Origin: an uncultured Anaerostipes sp.
GTDB lineage: Bacteria > Bacillota > Clostridia > Lachnospirales > Lachnospiraceae
DNA length: 37,892 nucleotides
Direction of reading: 5' to 3'
Assembly (NCBI GenBank): GCA_900756035.1
Contig: CAAEIR010000075.1
Coordinates: forward strand, 1 to 37,892
Notes under the pieces: generated by a model
Told to the model about the DNA's origin: nothing
Databases searched by the model: none
Seen by the model: only the letters and a program-made list of their open reading frames with translations
Shown: positions 15,834 to 24,169 of the stretch, piece after piece
Position numbering within the stretch: the first letter of the stretch is position 1
Layout: each line of letters starts with the position of its first letter
Position numbers and translations under genes: made by a program

Positions 15834-15847
15834 AACTTCCAACATTC
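15834..15847 (+). repeat. 14-bp direct repeat, left copy
   Basis: AACTTCCAACATTC occurs here and again at 16879-16892. The two copies flank the lysine-rich secreted protein gene and its promoter and terminators, about 1.05 kb apart. The bases beyond the 14 differ on both sides. The rest of 15683-15961 is AT-rich and holds no gene that I can support. Confidence 0.6.
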
Positions 15848-15961
15848 GATCCGTAAAAGTCATTTACAAAATACATTTCAGAAAGCAATTGTAAGAAATA
15901 GTATTGGTGAAATTTAATTTATTGCCGGAGCTTTTGCGTCAGTATTTTTTATATCTTATGG

Positions 15962-15991
15962 TTGACGCGTTTTTTTCTAGAATGATAGTAT
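15962..15991 (+). promoter_or_regulatory. Putative promoter of the secreted protein gene
   Basis: TTGACG (15962-15967) and TAGTAT (15986-15991) are 18 bp apart, about 50 bp before the start codon. An inverted repeat GCGTCA (15936-15941) / TGACGC (15963-15968) overlaps the -35 box and could be a regulator site. Confidence 0.45.
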
Positions 15992-16040
15992 AAATTATGA
16001 ACTAAGTATCACCAAATATCAATTCAGGGAGGAAAAAATC

Positions 16041-16682
16041 ATGAGAAAGATTAGACAGCGCTGTATTACTTTTTTGCTAATAGGAATAATATCAATTTTT
16101 TCAAGTTCTTTAGTTTCGGTGCATGCAGCTTCGAAGAAAAAATTGACAGTGAATTCTGTATATGCAACAACAAAGACAATAAAAGGTAAAACAACAAAAA
16201 GGGCATTGGTTAAAATAAAGCTTGGAAAGAAGGTTTATAAATCGAGAGCAAACAAAAAGGGAAATTATCGTATAAGAATTCCAAGACAGAAAGTAGGAAA
16301 GAGTTTTTGGGTGCGTTCTTATCAAAAAAAATCCGGAAAGTGGAAACTGTCGAAAAAAAAGAAAGTGTTTGTTGTGACAAAAAAGATTGTAATAAAGAAA
16401 TTGTCTAAAAAAAGTAAAGTGATTTCCGGATATGCAAGACCAGGAACCTATATTACAGTGGAAGTTACAGATGATTCTTTGTATCAGAAAGAGCAATATG
16501 TAGAGGCTTCGAGGGGTATCTATGCAATGCGTCTCGGAAAAAATGGAAAATTTTCGTTCACGCTTGAAGATGGGAAACCGGTAGGTAATTGTCTGGTAAC
16601 TATTCGCTTGTGGAAAAATGAAAAGGCTGTCACAAATGGAAGCTTTTTGTATACTAAGGAAATGAGAGCGTATGATTTGTGA
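16041..16682 (+). CDS. Secreted lysine-rich protein with two Ig-like (Big) domains
   Basis: 213-residue exported protein. A signal peptide is clear: basic start MRKIRQR, hydrophobic CITFLLIGIISIFSSSLVSV and an Ala-containing cleavage region (HAASKKK). The mature part resembles two tandem bacterial Ig-like repeats of about 80 residues: a first one around GKTTKRALVKIKLGKKVYKS with GNYRIRIPRQKVGKSFWVRS, and a second around SKVISGYARPGTYITVEVTD with GKFSFTLEDGKPVGNCLVTI. Lysine makes up a very high fraction and the first repeat has runs such as KKKKVFV, so the protein is strongly basic and may bind acidic cell-wall polymers or nucleic acid. No LPXTG or transpeptidase motif. RBS AGGGAGG, spacing 8. 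It has its own promoter and terminator and is flanked by direct repeats. Confidence 0.72.
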   Translation: MRKIRQRCITFLLIGIISIFSSSLVSVHAASKKKLTVNSVYATTKTIKGKTTKRALVKIKLGKKVYKSRANKKGNYRIRIPRQKVGKSFWVRSYQKKSGKWKLSKKKKVFVVTKKIVIKKLSKKSKVISGYARPGTYITVEVTDDSLYQKEQYVEASRGIYAMRLGKNGKFSFTLEDGKPVGNCLVTIRLWKNEKAVTNGSFLYTKEMRAYDL

Positions 16683-16745
16683 AATAGTTACAAATGATAG
16701 TGGAATGACGTAAAGTGAAAGAGTGTTCTCCAAAATGTATAGATT

Positions 16746-16777
16746 ATTCTGCAGAAGAAATTCTGCGGGATTTTTTT
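16746..16777 (+). terminator. Terminator of the secreted protein gene
   Basis: ATTCTGCAGAA pairs with TTCTGCGGGAT around a GAAA loop (11 bp with two G-U pairs), followed by seven T residues. The wobble pairs fit the plus-strand transcript. Confidence 0.8.
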
Positions 16778-16784
16778 ATATATT

Positions 16785-16812
16785 AAGAAAACCACGCGTT
16801 AATCGCGTGGTT
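16785..16812 (-). terminator. Terminator downstream of the CoA-transferase/racemase gene
   Basis: AACCACGCG (16790-16798) and CGCGTGGTT (16804-16812) form a perfect 9-bp stem with a 5-base loop. On the minus strand the stem is followed by TTCTT after the terminal Ts, so it should end transcription from the minus-strand gene at 16933-18105. Confidence 0.65.
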
Positions 16813-16878
16813 CCATAAAAGCTTTAGTGATGTAAAAAGCTTAGCACGTACAAGAAATTTTCAAAAATATAGAAAAGC

Positions 16879-16892
16879 AACTTCCAACATTC
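16879..16892 (+). repeat. 14-bp direct repeat, right copy
   Basis: AACTTCCAACATTC, identical to 15834-15847. It lies between the terminator hairpins and the end of the minus-strand CoA-transferase/racemase gene. No transposase or integrase is encoded between the two copies. Confidence 0.6.
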
Positions 16893-16932
16893 TGGCTAGA
16901 GGTAACTTTTATATATCCTCCCTGAGCTTCTT

Positions 16933-18105
16933 TTATCGCGTCAAATCTTCTATCTCTTCTTCTGTATACCCCATTGATTTTAATATTTCTTCTGTATGAT
17001 ATCCAAGCGGATATCCTCCGTGTCGATAGCTTACCGGAGATTGTGACAGTTTAATCGGGGACCCCATCTGCTTTACGGTCTTTCCTTCCACAGAAGGAAG
17101 CTCTACATCGACTACCATCTCTCGGGCTTTTACATGCTCATCCGTGAGAAGCGCCTCTTTCATTGATAAGACCGGCTCTACACATACATCTTTGCCACGG
17201 AAAATTTCCAGCCATTCGTCTCTGGTCCGGCTTTTCAATATCTGTCTGATATCTTCTTTTACCACGTCAATATCTTCCGGCCAGACTGTCTTTTCAATAT
17301 ATTCCTCACGATCAATACATTGACAAAAAACAGCCCAAAACTTTGGCTCCAGACAACCTACACTGAGATATTGATGGTCCTTGGTTTCATAAAAATCGTA
17401 GATACATCCCCCATTTAACCGTTGTCCTTCCCTTACAGGCTCCTTTCCGGATGCAAGGAATGCAGTGCCGTCCATCCCATTAAAAGGAATCATGCCGTCA
17501 TACATAGAAATATCCACAAATTGTCCTTCTCCTGTCAAATGACGATAATTTACTGCTGCCAGAATTCCAATTACAGAATTCATAGAACCGACTGCAACAT
17601 CTGCAATCTGCATATTCGTAAGAACCGGACCGGTGCTTTTACGCCCTGCATGTGCCATATTTCCACTGCGGGCAAGATAATTAATATCATGTCCTGCCTG
17701 CTTGTTCAACGGTCCGGTCTGTCCATAACCGGTCAGAGAACAATAAATCAAACGGGGATTGATTGTTTTTAATGTTTCATATCCCAATCCAAGTCGATCC
17801 ATAACTCCCGGGCGGAACTGTTCCAAAATAATATCATATTCCATAATAAGTTTTTTTACTACTTCCACAGCCTCCGGTTTCTTAAGATTCAAAAACAAGT
17901 TTTTCTTGTTTCTTCCAAGCCAAGCCTGATTCGCAGAAATATCCGTCCCCTCTATGAAAGGCGGGTAATCTGCAACAATATCAGGTTTTGTCTTAGAACT
18001 AATTTTCAAAACTTCAGCGCCCAAATCTGCCAATACCAAAGATGCATACGGTCCGGGTAACAATGTAGAAAAATCTAATACTTTTAAATTGCTTAATGCC
18101 GTCAT
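16933..18105 (-). CDS. Family III CoA-transferase (CaiB/BaiF), racemase-like
   Basis: 390-residue cytosolic enzyme of the CaiB/BaiF family, which contains both CoA-transferases and alpha-methylacyl-CoA racemases. Conserved are LDFSTLLPGPYASLVLADLG at the N-terminus, RPGVMDRLGLGYE, and GHDINYLARSG. His139 (in GHD), Asp169 (QIADVAVGS) and Glu253 (CLEPKFW) are spaced almost exactly like the catalytic His126, Asp156 and Glu241 of mycobacterial alpha-methylacyl-CoA racemase, which favours racemase-type chemistry. Asp140, adjacent to the His, is the position used by the transferases, so both remain possible. The start follows AAAGGAG by 6 bases. It lies 61 bases after the hydrolase gene and is probably co-transcribed with it. 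Confidence 0.82.
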   Translation of the reverse strand: MTALSNLKVLDFSTLLPGPYASLVLADLGAEVLKISSKTKPDIVADYPPFIEGTDISANQAWLGRNKKNLFLNLKKPEAVEVVKKLIMEYDIILEQFRPGVMDRLGLGYETLKTINPRLIYCSLTGYGQTGPLNKQAGHDINYLARSGNMAHAGRKSTGPVLTNMQIADVAVGSMNSVIGILAAVNYRHLTGEGQFVDISMYDGMIPFNGMDGTAFLASGKEPVREGQRLNGGCIYDFYETKDHQYLSVGCLEPKFWAVFCQCIDREEYIEKTVWPEDIDVVKEDIRQILKSRTRDEWLEIFRGKDVCVEPVLSMKEALLTDEHVKAREMVVDVELPSVEGKTVKQMGSPIKLSQSPVSYRHGGYPLGYHTEEILKSMGYTEEEIEDLTR

Positions 18106-18166
18106 AATTGCTCCTTTCGTTCAAAGCCTCCATTTACTACGCCAAAGCGTACTTGAATTCATTATA

Positions 18167-18982
18167 TCAGAAATTCTTTGGAAAGCCTATGAATTCTGGA
18201 AGGATCATTTTTTTCTGAACGCCTCTTTTATAAGAAATTTCCGGATATCCAAAACCAAGAATCAATGGAATCATGTGATCTTCCGGTATTTCCAGTAATT
18301 CCATGACTTCCGGCATCAAAAACTTTCTCACTGCCTGACAGAATTCCCGCGGCTTTTTCTTCGCTATAAAATGATCTCCTTCCAGAAAAACCAGATGGGA
18401 ATCTTTAATTCCATGATGAATTTGTTTCGTGTGTTCGCTTTTTATCATATCGTTGGTTCCGGCAATCACCAATGTCTTACAGTGAATCTTCTGTAACTCT
18501 TCTTCTTTTAAATTGGGATCTTTCACCATAAGTCCCAACATTTCAGCGTTAGATTTGGCCTTTTTACTGATTCCCTGAAACAATGATGCCATATAATATC
18601 CCAAAATAATCGGAACCTGTACCGATGGTTTGACCCCTGCGGAATACAGATTCGCCCCGTTTAAAATTAAGTGATTGACTCTTTTGGGATACCGCATCAC
18701 AAAAACCATCGCAATATTTCCGCCATCACTGAATCCAAGAATATGTGCCCGCTCTATCTTCTTTTGCTGCATAAATTCATACAAATCATCTGCAAATTGG
18801 GAGATGGTAAAAGGTTTTTTCCCTCTTTTTGATCTTCCATGTCCTCTCGTATCAATCGCAATGGTTTTAAAATACCGGGAAAAATACTTTACCTGCGCAT
18901 CAAAATATTTGTGATCCTCTCCATTTCCGTGAAGAAATATCAATGGATATCCGTTCCCCTTTTCCTGATAATATAATCTCAT
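18167..18982 (-). CDS. Alpha/beta hydrolase with a nitroreductase-like tail
   Basis: 271 residues from ATG at 18982, chosen because AAGGGAG lies 4-5 bases upstream; the longer reading from 19072 runs through the mgsA terminator. Residues 1-225 are an alpha/beta hydrolase: oxyanion HG motif in FLHGNGEDHK, nucleophile Ser in GFSDGGNIA, Asp in GTNDMIKS and His in EGDHFIAKK. The last 40-45 residues (LEIPEDHMIPLILGFGYPEI then YKRGVQKK) do not belong to the hydrolase fold; they look like the C-terminal end of a nitroreductase, where IGYP-x-x-KYxR motifs are usual. The likely history is a deletion that fused the end of a neighbouring nitroreductase gene in frame. Hydrolase substrate unknown. Confidence 0.78.
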   Translation of the reverse strand: MRLYYQEKGNGYPLIFLHGNGEDHKYFDAQVKYFSRYFKTIAIDTRGHGRSKRGKKPFTISQFADDLYEFMQQKKIERAHILGFSDGGNIAMVFVMRYPKRVNHLILNGANLYSAGVKPSVQVPIILGYYMASLFQGISKKAKSNAEMLGLMVKDPNLKEEELQKIHCKTLVIAGTNDMIKSEHTKQIHHGIKDSHLVFLEGDHFIAKKKPREFCQAVRKFLMPEVMELLEIPEDHMIPLILGFGYPEISYKRGVQKKMILPEFIGFPKNF

Positions 18983-19029
18983 TTTTCTCCCTTCTCTCCG
19001 TCCAATTTTTATATCACAGAAGTGCCAAA

Positions 19030-19061
19030 ATGCGCAGTCTCCCAATCGAAGATCTGCGCAT
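19030..19061 (-). terminator. Terminator of mgsA
   Basis: On the minus strand ATGCGCAGATCT and AGACTGCGCAT pair over 11 bp with one bulged A, followed by TTTTGG. It lies 24 bases after the mgsA stop and separates it from the hydrolase gene. Confidence 0.65.
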
Positions 19062-19084
19062 ACTATCAACAAAATACACTTATA

Positions 19085-19576
19085 TTATTTTAACCAATCA
19101 TTGCATTCTAAAGATTTTGCACGATCTGCTATATTTTTCTGAAAATCCATAACTTCATGTTCATATTCTGTCTCCATATATTTTGAAGTAATCATAAAAT
19201 CGGCGGTTGCTTTATTATTGGCAATCGGAATATCATAAACTTGAGCAATTCGAAGCAGCGCTTTTACATCCGGATCATGCGGCTGTGCTGTCAGTGGGTC
19301 AGAAAAGAAAATAATAAAATCAATATTTCCCTCTACAATCCGTGCCCCTATCTGCTGATCTCCTCCCAACGGTCCACTATTATAGCCCTCTACCGGAAGT
19401 TTTGTAGCTTCTGAAACCATCTTCGCAGTCGTTCCGGTACCACACAGAGAATGATTCTTTAAAATGTCCTTATTTTCATCACACCATTTAATTAATGTAT
19501 GCTTCATTCCGTCATGAGCAATTAACGCAATTCTTTTTTGCTTTTTAATCGTAAAAGTTATGTAGTTTGTCTCCAT
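19085..19576 (-). CDS. mgsA: Methylglyoxal synthase
   Basis: Cytosolic enzyme that converts dihydroxyacetone phosphate into methylglyoxal and phosphate, a glycolytic bypass used when phosphate is scarce or sugar phosphates build up. 163 residues, slightly longer than usual because of a C-terminal tail. Family motifs are IALIAHDGMK, CGTGTTAKM (phosphate binding), GPLGGDQQIGARI, and FFSDPLTAQPHDPDVKALLR with the catalytic Asp, then IANNKATADF. The ATG at 19576 has a GGAG site about 9-10 bases upstream. It is the first gene of the minus-strand group here but is separated from the next by a terminator. Confidence 0.96.
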   Translation of the reverse strand: METNYITFTIKKQKRIALIAHDGMKHTLIKWCDENKDILKNHSLCGTGTTAKMVSEATKLPVEGYNSGPLGGDQQIGARIVEGNIDFIIFFSDPLTAQPHDPDVKALLRIAQVYDIPIANNKATADFMITSKYMETEYEHEVMDFQKNIADRAKSLECNDWLK

Positions 19577-19756
19577 ATTCTGTCTCTCCTCGTATATCGC
19601 ATCATTTACTTAAGCTTCAAAAATATCATAACACAATCAATCAAACACAATCAATTTTTTGATGAAAGCTTTTATTAAAATTGCTATAAAATCAACTCAC
19701 CAAAAATCTCCAATATCATATATTACTATAAGGGATGAAAGGAAATTGAGGAAATT

Positions 19757-20653
19757 ATGAATTACCAAACCACAATCCGAAAAGAAAATTCTATTATAAA
19801 AAAGGTGTCTTTTATCGACGTGTCAGGCAATCTCTTCTTATCAGCATTTAAATTAATCGCAGGTATCTACGGACATTCCGGAGCTCTGATCTCCGATGCC
19901 GTCCACTCTCTGTCTGATGTACTTGCCGCCCTTGTTGCATTTCTTGGTGTAAAACTATCCAAAAAATCAGCAGATCGACAACATCCTTACGGTCATGAAC
20001 GACTGGAGTGTGTTGCTTCTTTGCTTCTGTCACTGATTCTTTTTGCAACAGGTTTTGGCATCGGGGAAACGGGACTCCTCAACATTTTTTCCGGCAGCTA
20101 CAAAACCCTTGCGATCCCCGGCAGCATTGCTTTGATTGCAGCAATCATTTCTATTCTTTTAAAAGAAGCAATGTACTGGTTCACGAGACATTATGCTAAA
20201 ATATTAAATTCCCCGGCTTTTATGGCCGATGCATGGCATCATCGTTCCGATGCACTTGCCTCGGTAGGGTCTTTGATCGGTATCGGCGGAGCCATGCTTG
20301 GATTCCCCGTTTTAGACTGTGCAGCGAGTGTCATTATCAGTCTGTTGATTATAAAAGTTGCTTACACCATCCTGAAAGATTCCTTAACAAAAATGTTGGA
20401 TACCTCCTGTGGAGAGGATTATGAAAAAGCATTAACAGACCATATCCTGTCACATCCCGATGTTATTTATATTGACCTGCTCCAAAGCCGGATGTTTGGC
20501 AACAAAATTTATGTAGACTTGGAAATCCAGGTCAATGGTGATAAATCTTTGCGGGAAGCTCATAAAGTTGCCGAAGATGTTCATCGAACTGTAGAGCAAC
20601 ACTTTGCGGAAGTTAAACATATCATGATCCATGTAAATCCTCACAACGGTTAG
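19757..20653 (+). CDS. Cation diffusion facilitator (CDF) metal exporter
   Basis: Membrane proton/metal antiporter of 298 residues with six helices and a C-terminal cytosolic metal-binding domain (from about residue 210). The transport site has His50 and Asp54 in helix 2 (DAVHSLSDV) and a His-x3-Asp in helix 5 (AWHHRSDA). A His/Asp pair in both helices is usual for zinc-type CDF proteins, although YiiP has Asp in place of the first His. The signature HPYGHERLE follows helix 2. The start ATG is preceded by GAGG. No metal regulator is adjacent. The gene is monocistronic; beyond its stop the DNA turns into pseudogene remnants. Confidence 0.9.
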   Translation: MNYQTTIRKENSIIKKVSFIDVSGNLFLSAFKLIAGIYGHSGALISDAVHSLSDVLAALVAFLGVKLSKKSADRQHPYGHERLECVASLLLSLILFATGFGIGETGLLNIFSGSYKTLAIPGSIALIAAIISILLKEAMYWFTRHYAKILNSPAFMADAWHHRSDALASVGSLIGIGGAMLGFPVLDCAASVIISLLIIKVAYTILKDSLTKMLDTSCGEDYEKALTDHILSHPDVIYIDLLQSRMFGNKIYVDLEIQVNGDKSLREAHKVAEDVHRTVEQHFAEVKHIMIHVNPHNG

Positions 20654-20687
20654 GCATCTGTGTGAGGAACTCCGGTAATTAAGATAA

Positions 20688-21381
20688 TCATCGGCTTCCT
20701 CCTTTCTGATTCCACTACTTATTTTCCATATCAAGCAGGTACTGACAAATATGCAAGTGGGATCCTGGACAATCGAACTCCCTCATCATGGTGATCCTAA
20801 AATGTACGGTGATGCAGCCATACACACAGTTTTAGGAGTAGAAACTGACGCATTAACGCCAGAAACCCTTTATGAATATTGGATAGAGAATATTGATCCT
20901 AAGTATATGGAAATCGTCCTTCAAACGGCAGAAGCATTAAAACACGGAATATCCTCAGAAGTAAAATATTTGTGGAAGCACCCAAAAAAGGGATGGCTTT
21001 GGGTTCGATGTGGAGGATATCTTGATGAAACATACACAGAAGGTTTTCGTTTTAAAGAATGGCATTATGATGTTACAAATGAATTGGAGCCTGATTTTGA
21101 GGAGAGCGAGCACAACATTGTAGCTCCACAAAAATCGAAATTATATTCCCCTTACATTATCGAAAATATCGATGAATTATATGAAGTAGATATTGCCAAT
21201 TTAACTGCTCATACTATATTTTCAAAAAAGAATAAATATTGTGAGATTAAAGACGAAAAAAAATATTCTCTTTACTATAAGGGAACAAGTACATCCCGAT
21301 TATATTGACTTGTTTAATAGCATGTTTAAGTCAGCAGCATTACAGGAAATCATTAACGAAAATCATCCAGATCAAGCATAA
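20688..21381 (+). pseudogene. Broken PAS-domain signalling protein (probably from a GGDEF protein)
   Basis: The first frame (ATG at 20751, TGA at 21308) encodes a PAS fold: MQVGSWTIELPHHGDPKMYG near the start and KKGWLWVRCGGYLDE with FRFKEWHYDVTNE at the end of the domain. A second PAS begins with SPYIIENIDELYEVDI-like sequence. The frame is open upstream to 20688 without a good start, so the N-terminus is lost. After about 21275 the reading shifts: HPDYIDLFNSMFKSAALQEI in another frame is the natural continuation, ending at 21381. No output domain remains. In relatives this type of PAS array precedes a diguanylate cyclase. The fragment is convergent with the GGDEF remnant at 21353-22460. Confidence 0.65.
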
Positions 21382-22460
21382 AAAAGAGTCCCTGCTCATC
21401 CTTTTTCAGCAGATTATTAATAAGCATTTCAGCCGAGCGATTATAAACACCGGTAAGAATATCCTTCAATATGTGCTCTCTGTCATCAGGGTGAATCAAA
21501 TTCTGTACGTAATATTCTCCCGGGATTCCTTCCAGATATCGTTCATCCAAATCCAGCTGTTCCAGCGCATTTGGAGTAAGCACTACGCAATTTGACACAA
21601 TATCATATTCAAAAAGTAATGTATCATTGAACTGTGCCAACGCATCGTATCGCCGTTGCTGCATATCCAACAGATGCTTCTGTCGCAGCAGAAAATGGAT
21701 AAACACCATGCAAAATAGACAGTTAGAACAATCAGCCCAACTCCGCCAATAATCATTCCCCGTAAAATTGTTATAGTTTGAAGCACAACATCGGGAGAAC
21801 GGGCAAACATAACGACTCTCCAGTCATTAAAATCGAACGTCTCCCATGACATATAATATTTATTTCCTTTTCCCAGAAAACTAATTGTCTTTTTCTGATT
21901 TCTCTCAAAAACTTGTTGAATTGATTCTACTTTTTCAGAATCAATTCCCCCCTGAAGCGTAGCTGACAAAAAATTCTTTCTATTGGGATAAGGAGTATTT
22001 GCATAGACTATGCTGCCATCCGGTCTGGTAAGTATAATATAAACCTTTTGGAAGAAAGAATCAGAAGTCACACTGGTTCCCATCAAAATCTGTTATTAAT
22101 CTTTTGCAATTTGAACGAATCCGTGAGTTTCAGAAACTCCTGTGCCTTCAGATAATCAATTTTAACTTTGGATTCCTGAATCTCAACTTCCCATCCATCT
22201 TCCGGCACATTAGCACTTGATGATTCCAACGTATCTTGCAGCAATTCTAACGTCCCGTGCAAATTAGAAATAATCAATTCACTATTCTTCTTTTGCTCTT
22301 CTATATCGGCTGTTAATCCATCTGTCAAAATAATATTATACTCTTCGCTCAAGCGATGCTGAAACAAAGAAAAAATACCAATAACTGAAAAAATAAAAAC
22401 CAAACAACAGACAGACACTATAAAAATTTTCTGCTTCTTATTAAGCTTTCTTTTTTTCAC
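21353..22460 (-). pseudogene. Membrane sensor diguanylate cyclase, broken in three places
   Basis: Starts at GTG 22460 with AGGAGG 8 bases upstream. Frame 1 has a basic N-terminus and one helix (IFIVSVCCLVFIFSVIGIF), then a helical sensor, and stops at 22083. A frameshift leads into frame 2 from about 22086: GTSVTSDSFFQKVYIILTRP (extracytoplasmic Cache-like sensor) and a second helix. A further shift near 21712 leads to a PAS-like linker (RYDALAQFNDTLLFEYDIVS). The reading then reaches a GGDEF opening, ILTGVYNRSAEMLINNLLKK and FFMLDLDDFR, and stops at 21353 before the GGDEF motif itself. Without the active site no c-di-GMP can be made. The end point coincides with the remnant on the other strand. 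Confidence 0.72.
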
Positions 22461-22582
22461 ACGTCAATCCTCCTGATATCCATAAATTGCGAATCGTCTG
22501 TTGTTGAAACTCTTCAGACATCGCACCTCTCTAAATGATATCATGTATGATTTTCATTGTCCATTCAGAATAGTTTAAACTC

Positions 22583-23785
22583 CTATTCGCTTCCTCGCGT
22601 CAGTAATTTCTTATATGTTAGATCCATACCAATCGCTCCCAGTGGAGCAGTCATAAGAATTGCCAGCACCGCAACAGATAAAACAATCTGACCGCAGGGC
22701 AATCCCATAGATAAAGGCACTGAACCAATCGCCGCCTGTACGGTTGCTTTTGGCAAATAAGCGATTACACAGAAAAGGCGTTCTTTTCAATTCAAGTTTG
22801 TTTTAATTAAGCAAATAGAAACACCGATTCCTCTAAATACAAGTGCAAGGAAAATCATTGCGACAGCCGCCAATCCTGCCCTCATTGTATAGCGAATATC
22901 AACAGCGGCACCTACTAAAACAAAAAGGATAACTTCGGCAGCTATCCATAGCTTGCCAAATTTTTCTGATAGTCTTTTTGAAACAAAAGCAATACTTTTC
23001 AGTTTAAGCACGCAAGCCATACTTACAACCGCCAGTAATCCCGAAATAGGTACAAAACCTTCTGTCCAAGATTCAACAGCCATCAACATAAAAGAAATGC
23101 CAAGGACAATAATCACTTTCATACTGTTTCGAACACAATGTTTATGTGCGTATGCTGTTTCAAAGAACATTGATAGTAAAAATCCAACAAGAGCCCCTAA
23201 TGCTATTCCGAGTATGATTGAAATCGGGATATTCACAAAATCAATGATATGAATCTGACCGCCCTGTGCCATACTGACAAAAGTAGTAAACAGAACGATG
23301 ACAAAAATATCATCGCAAGAAGCGCCAGCCAATATCAATTGAGGAATACTTTTTTGCGTACCGTATCTGCTATCCATAAGCTGTACCATTCTTGGCACAA
23401 CAACAGCAGGTGAAACAGCTCCCATAACAGCTCCCATAACAGCGGCCTCCATTCTTGAAACCTCAAGCAAATAAGGTGCAAACAGGAAAAAAGCTAAAAC
23501 TTCAAAACTTGCAGGCACACAAGACATCATAATTGCAGGACGCCCCACTTTTTTTAAGTCCGAAAGGTTAAGAGAAAGTCCCGCTTTCAAAAGAATAATA
23601 ATGAGTGCCATTTGTCGTAATTCAGACGATATAGATAGAATAGATGAATCTAATAAATTCAAAACATATGGTCCTAAAACAATACCTGTGATCAACATAC
23701 CAATTATACGTGGCAATTTTAATTTCTGACAGATTGCAGCCATAGATAGCCCGATCAAAAAAATAAAAGCAAATGATGTTAACAT
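22583..23785 (-). pseudogene. Cation/proton antiporter (CPA family) with an in-frame TGA
   Basis: From ATG 23785 a membrane protein of 332 codons reads to TGA at 22789-22787. The same frame then continues for 67 more codons (KERLFCVIAYLPKATVQAAI, then GLPCGQIVLSVAVLAILMTA) to TAG at 22585-22583, giving a 400-residue protein of normal family length. In family members the codon at the TGA is usually Trp (N-W-K-E-R), so TGG to TGA is the simplest explanation. Hallmarks include PRIIGMLITGIVLGP, AVSPAVVVPRM and the paired Asp in AGASCDDIFVIV, a feature of the electrogenic CPA2-like type. A truncated protein would lack the last two or three helices. The region 22461-22582 upstream of the neighbouring sensor holds no gene. 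Confidence 0.8.
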
Positions 23786-24006
23786 AAAAACCTTCTTTCC
23801 TATTCTGTCAAGCCCAAATCTATTGATTTTACTGGCTTTGACGTATTTTATTTACCTCCAAAACAGAACCGATAGTGATGAATATCGTAGTATCAAGTAC
23901 CGAATAGTTTAAAATTGGGTATCACTTTAAAAGCATCCATTCTGTTTGCTTTATAAAGGCTATTTCCCCTCTGTTAAACTATGATGATGAACCTTCCGTG
24001 CCTAAA

Positions 24007-24105
24007 GGGATCGTGTCCCAACTTCCTTCGTCCCATCTATTCATACACCGAGTGCCAGCCAAGCTCCTAGACGGGGTCATGCCCCACGGGAAAAACCGAT
24101 GTCGG
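24007..24105 (-). ncRNA. Candidate bridge/seek RNA region of the IS110-family element
   Basis: Three small hairpins lie within 100 bases of non-coding DNA: GGGA/TCCC (24007-24019), GGGG/CCCC (24073-24085) and CCGA/TCGG (24096-24105). In IS110-family elements the non-coding flank encodes a structured RNA that guides the recombinase to target and donor DNA; in the IS1111 group this flank lies downstream of the transposase gene, as here. The assignment is by position and structure only. No guide loops could be matched because the target is unknown. Confidence 0.35.
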
Positions 24106-24169
24106 CTACAGTTCTTGTTTTTATTTGATTGTTACTGACCTGCTTTCATCTTCAGAGGTACTGATTACT

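Noticed and set aside
15940..16040. Riboswitch before the secreted protein gene
   Set aside because: The leader after the predicted start is only about 40 bases and folds into nothing stable.
16110..16733. 207-codon minus-strand reading opposite the lysine-rich protein
   Set aside because: It is rich in Phe, Ile and Cys only because lysine codons (AAA, AAG) read as Phe and Leu on the other strand. The plus-strand protein has a signal peptide, RBS, promoter and terminator.
23400..23440. Tandem repeat of AACAGCTCCCAT in the antiporter gene as a slippage site
   Set aside because: The encoded GAVMGAV stretch fits the normal family sequence, so it is not evidence of a lesion.
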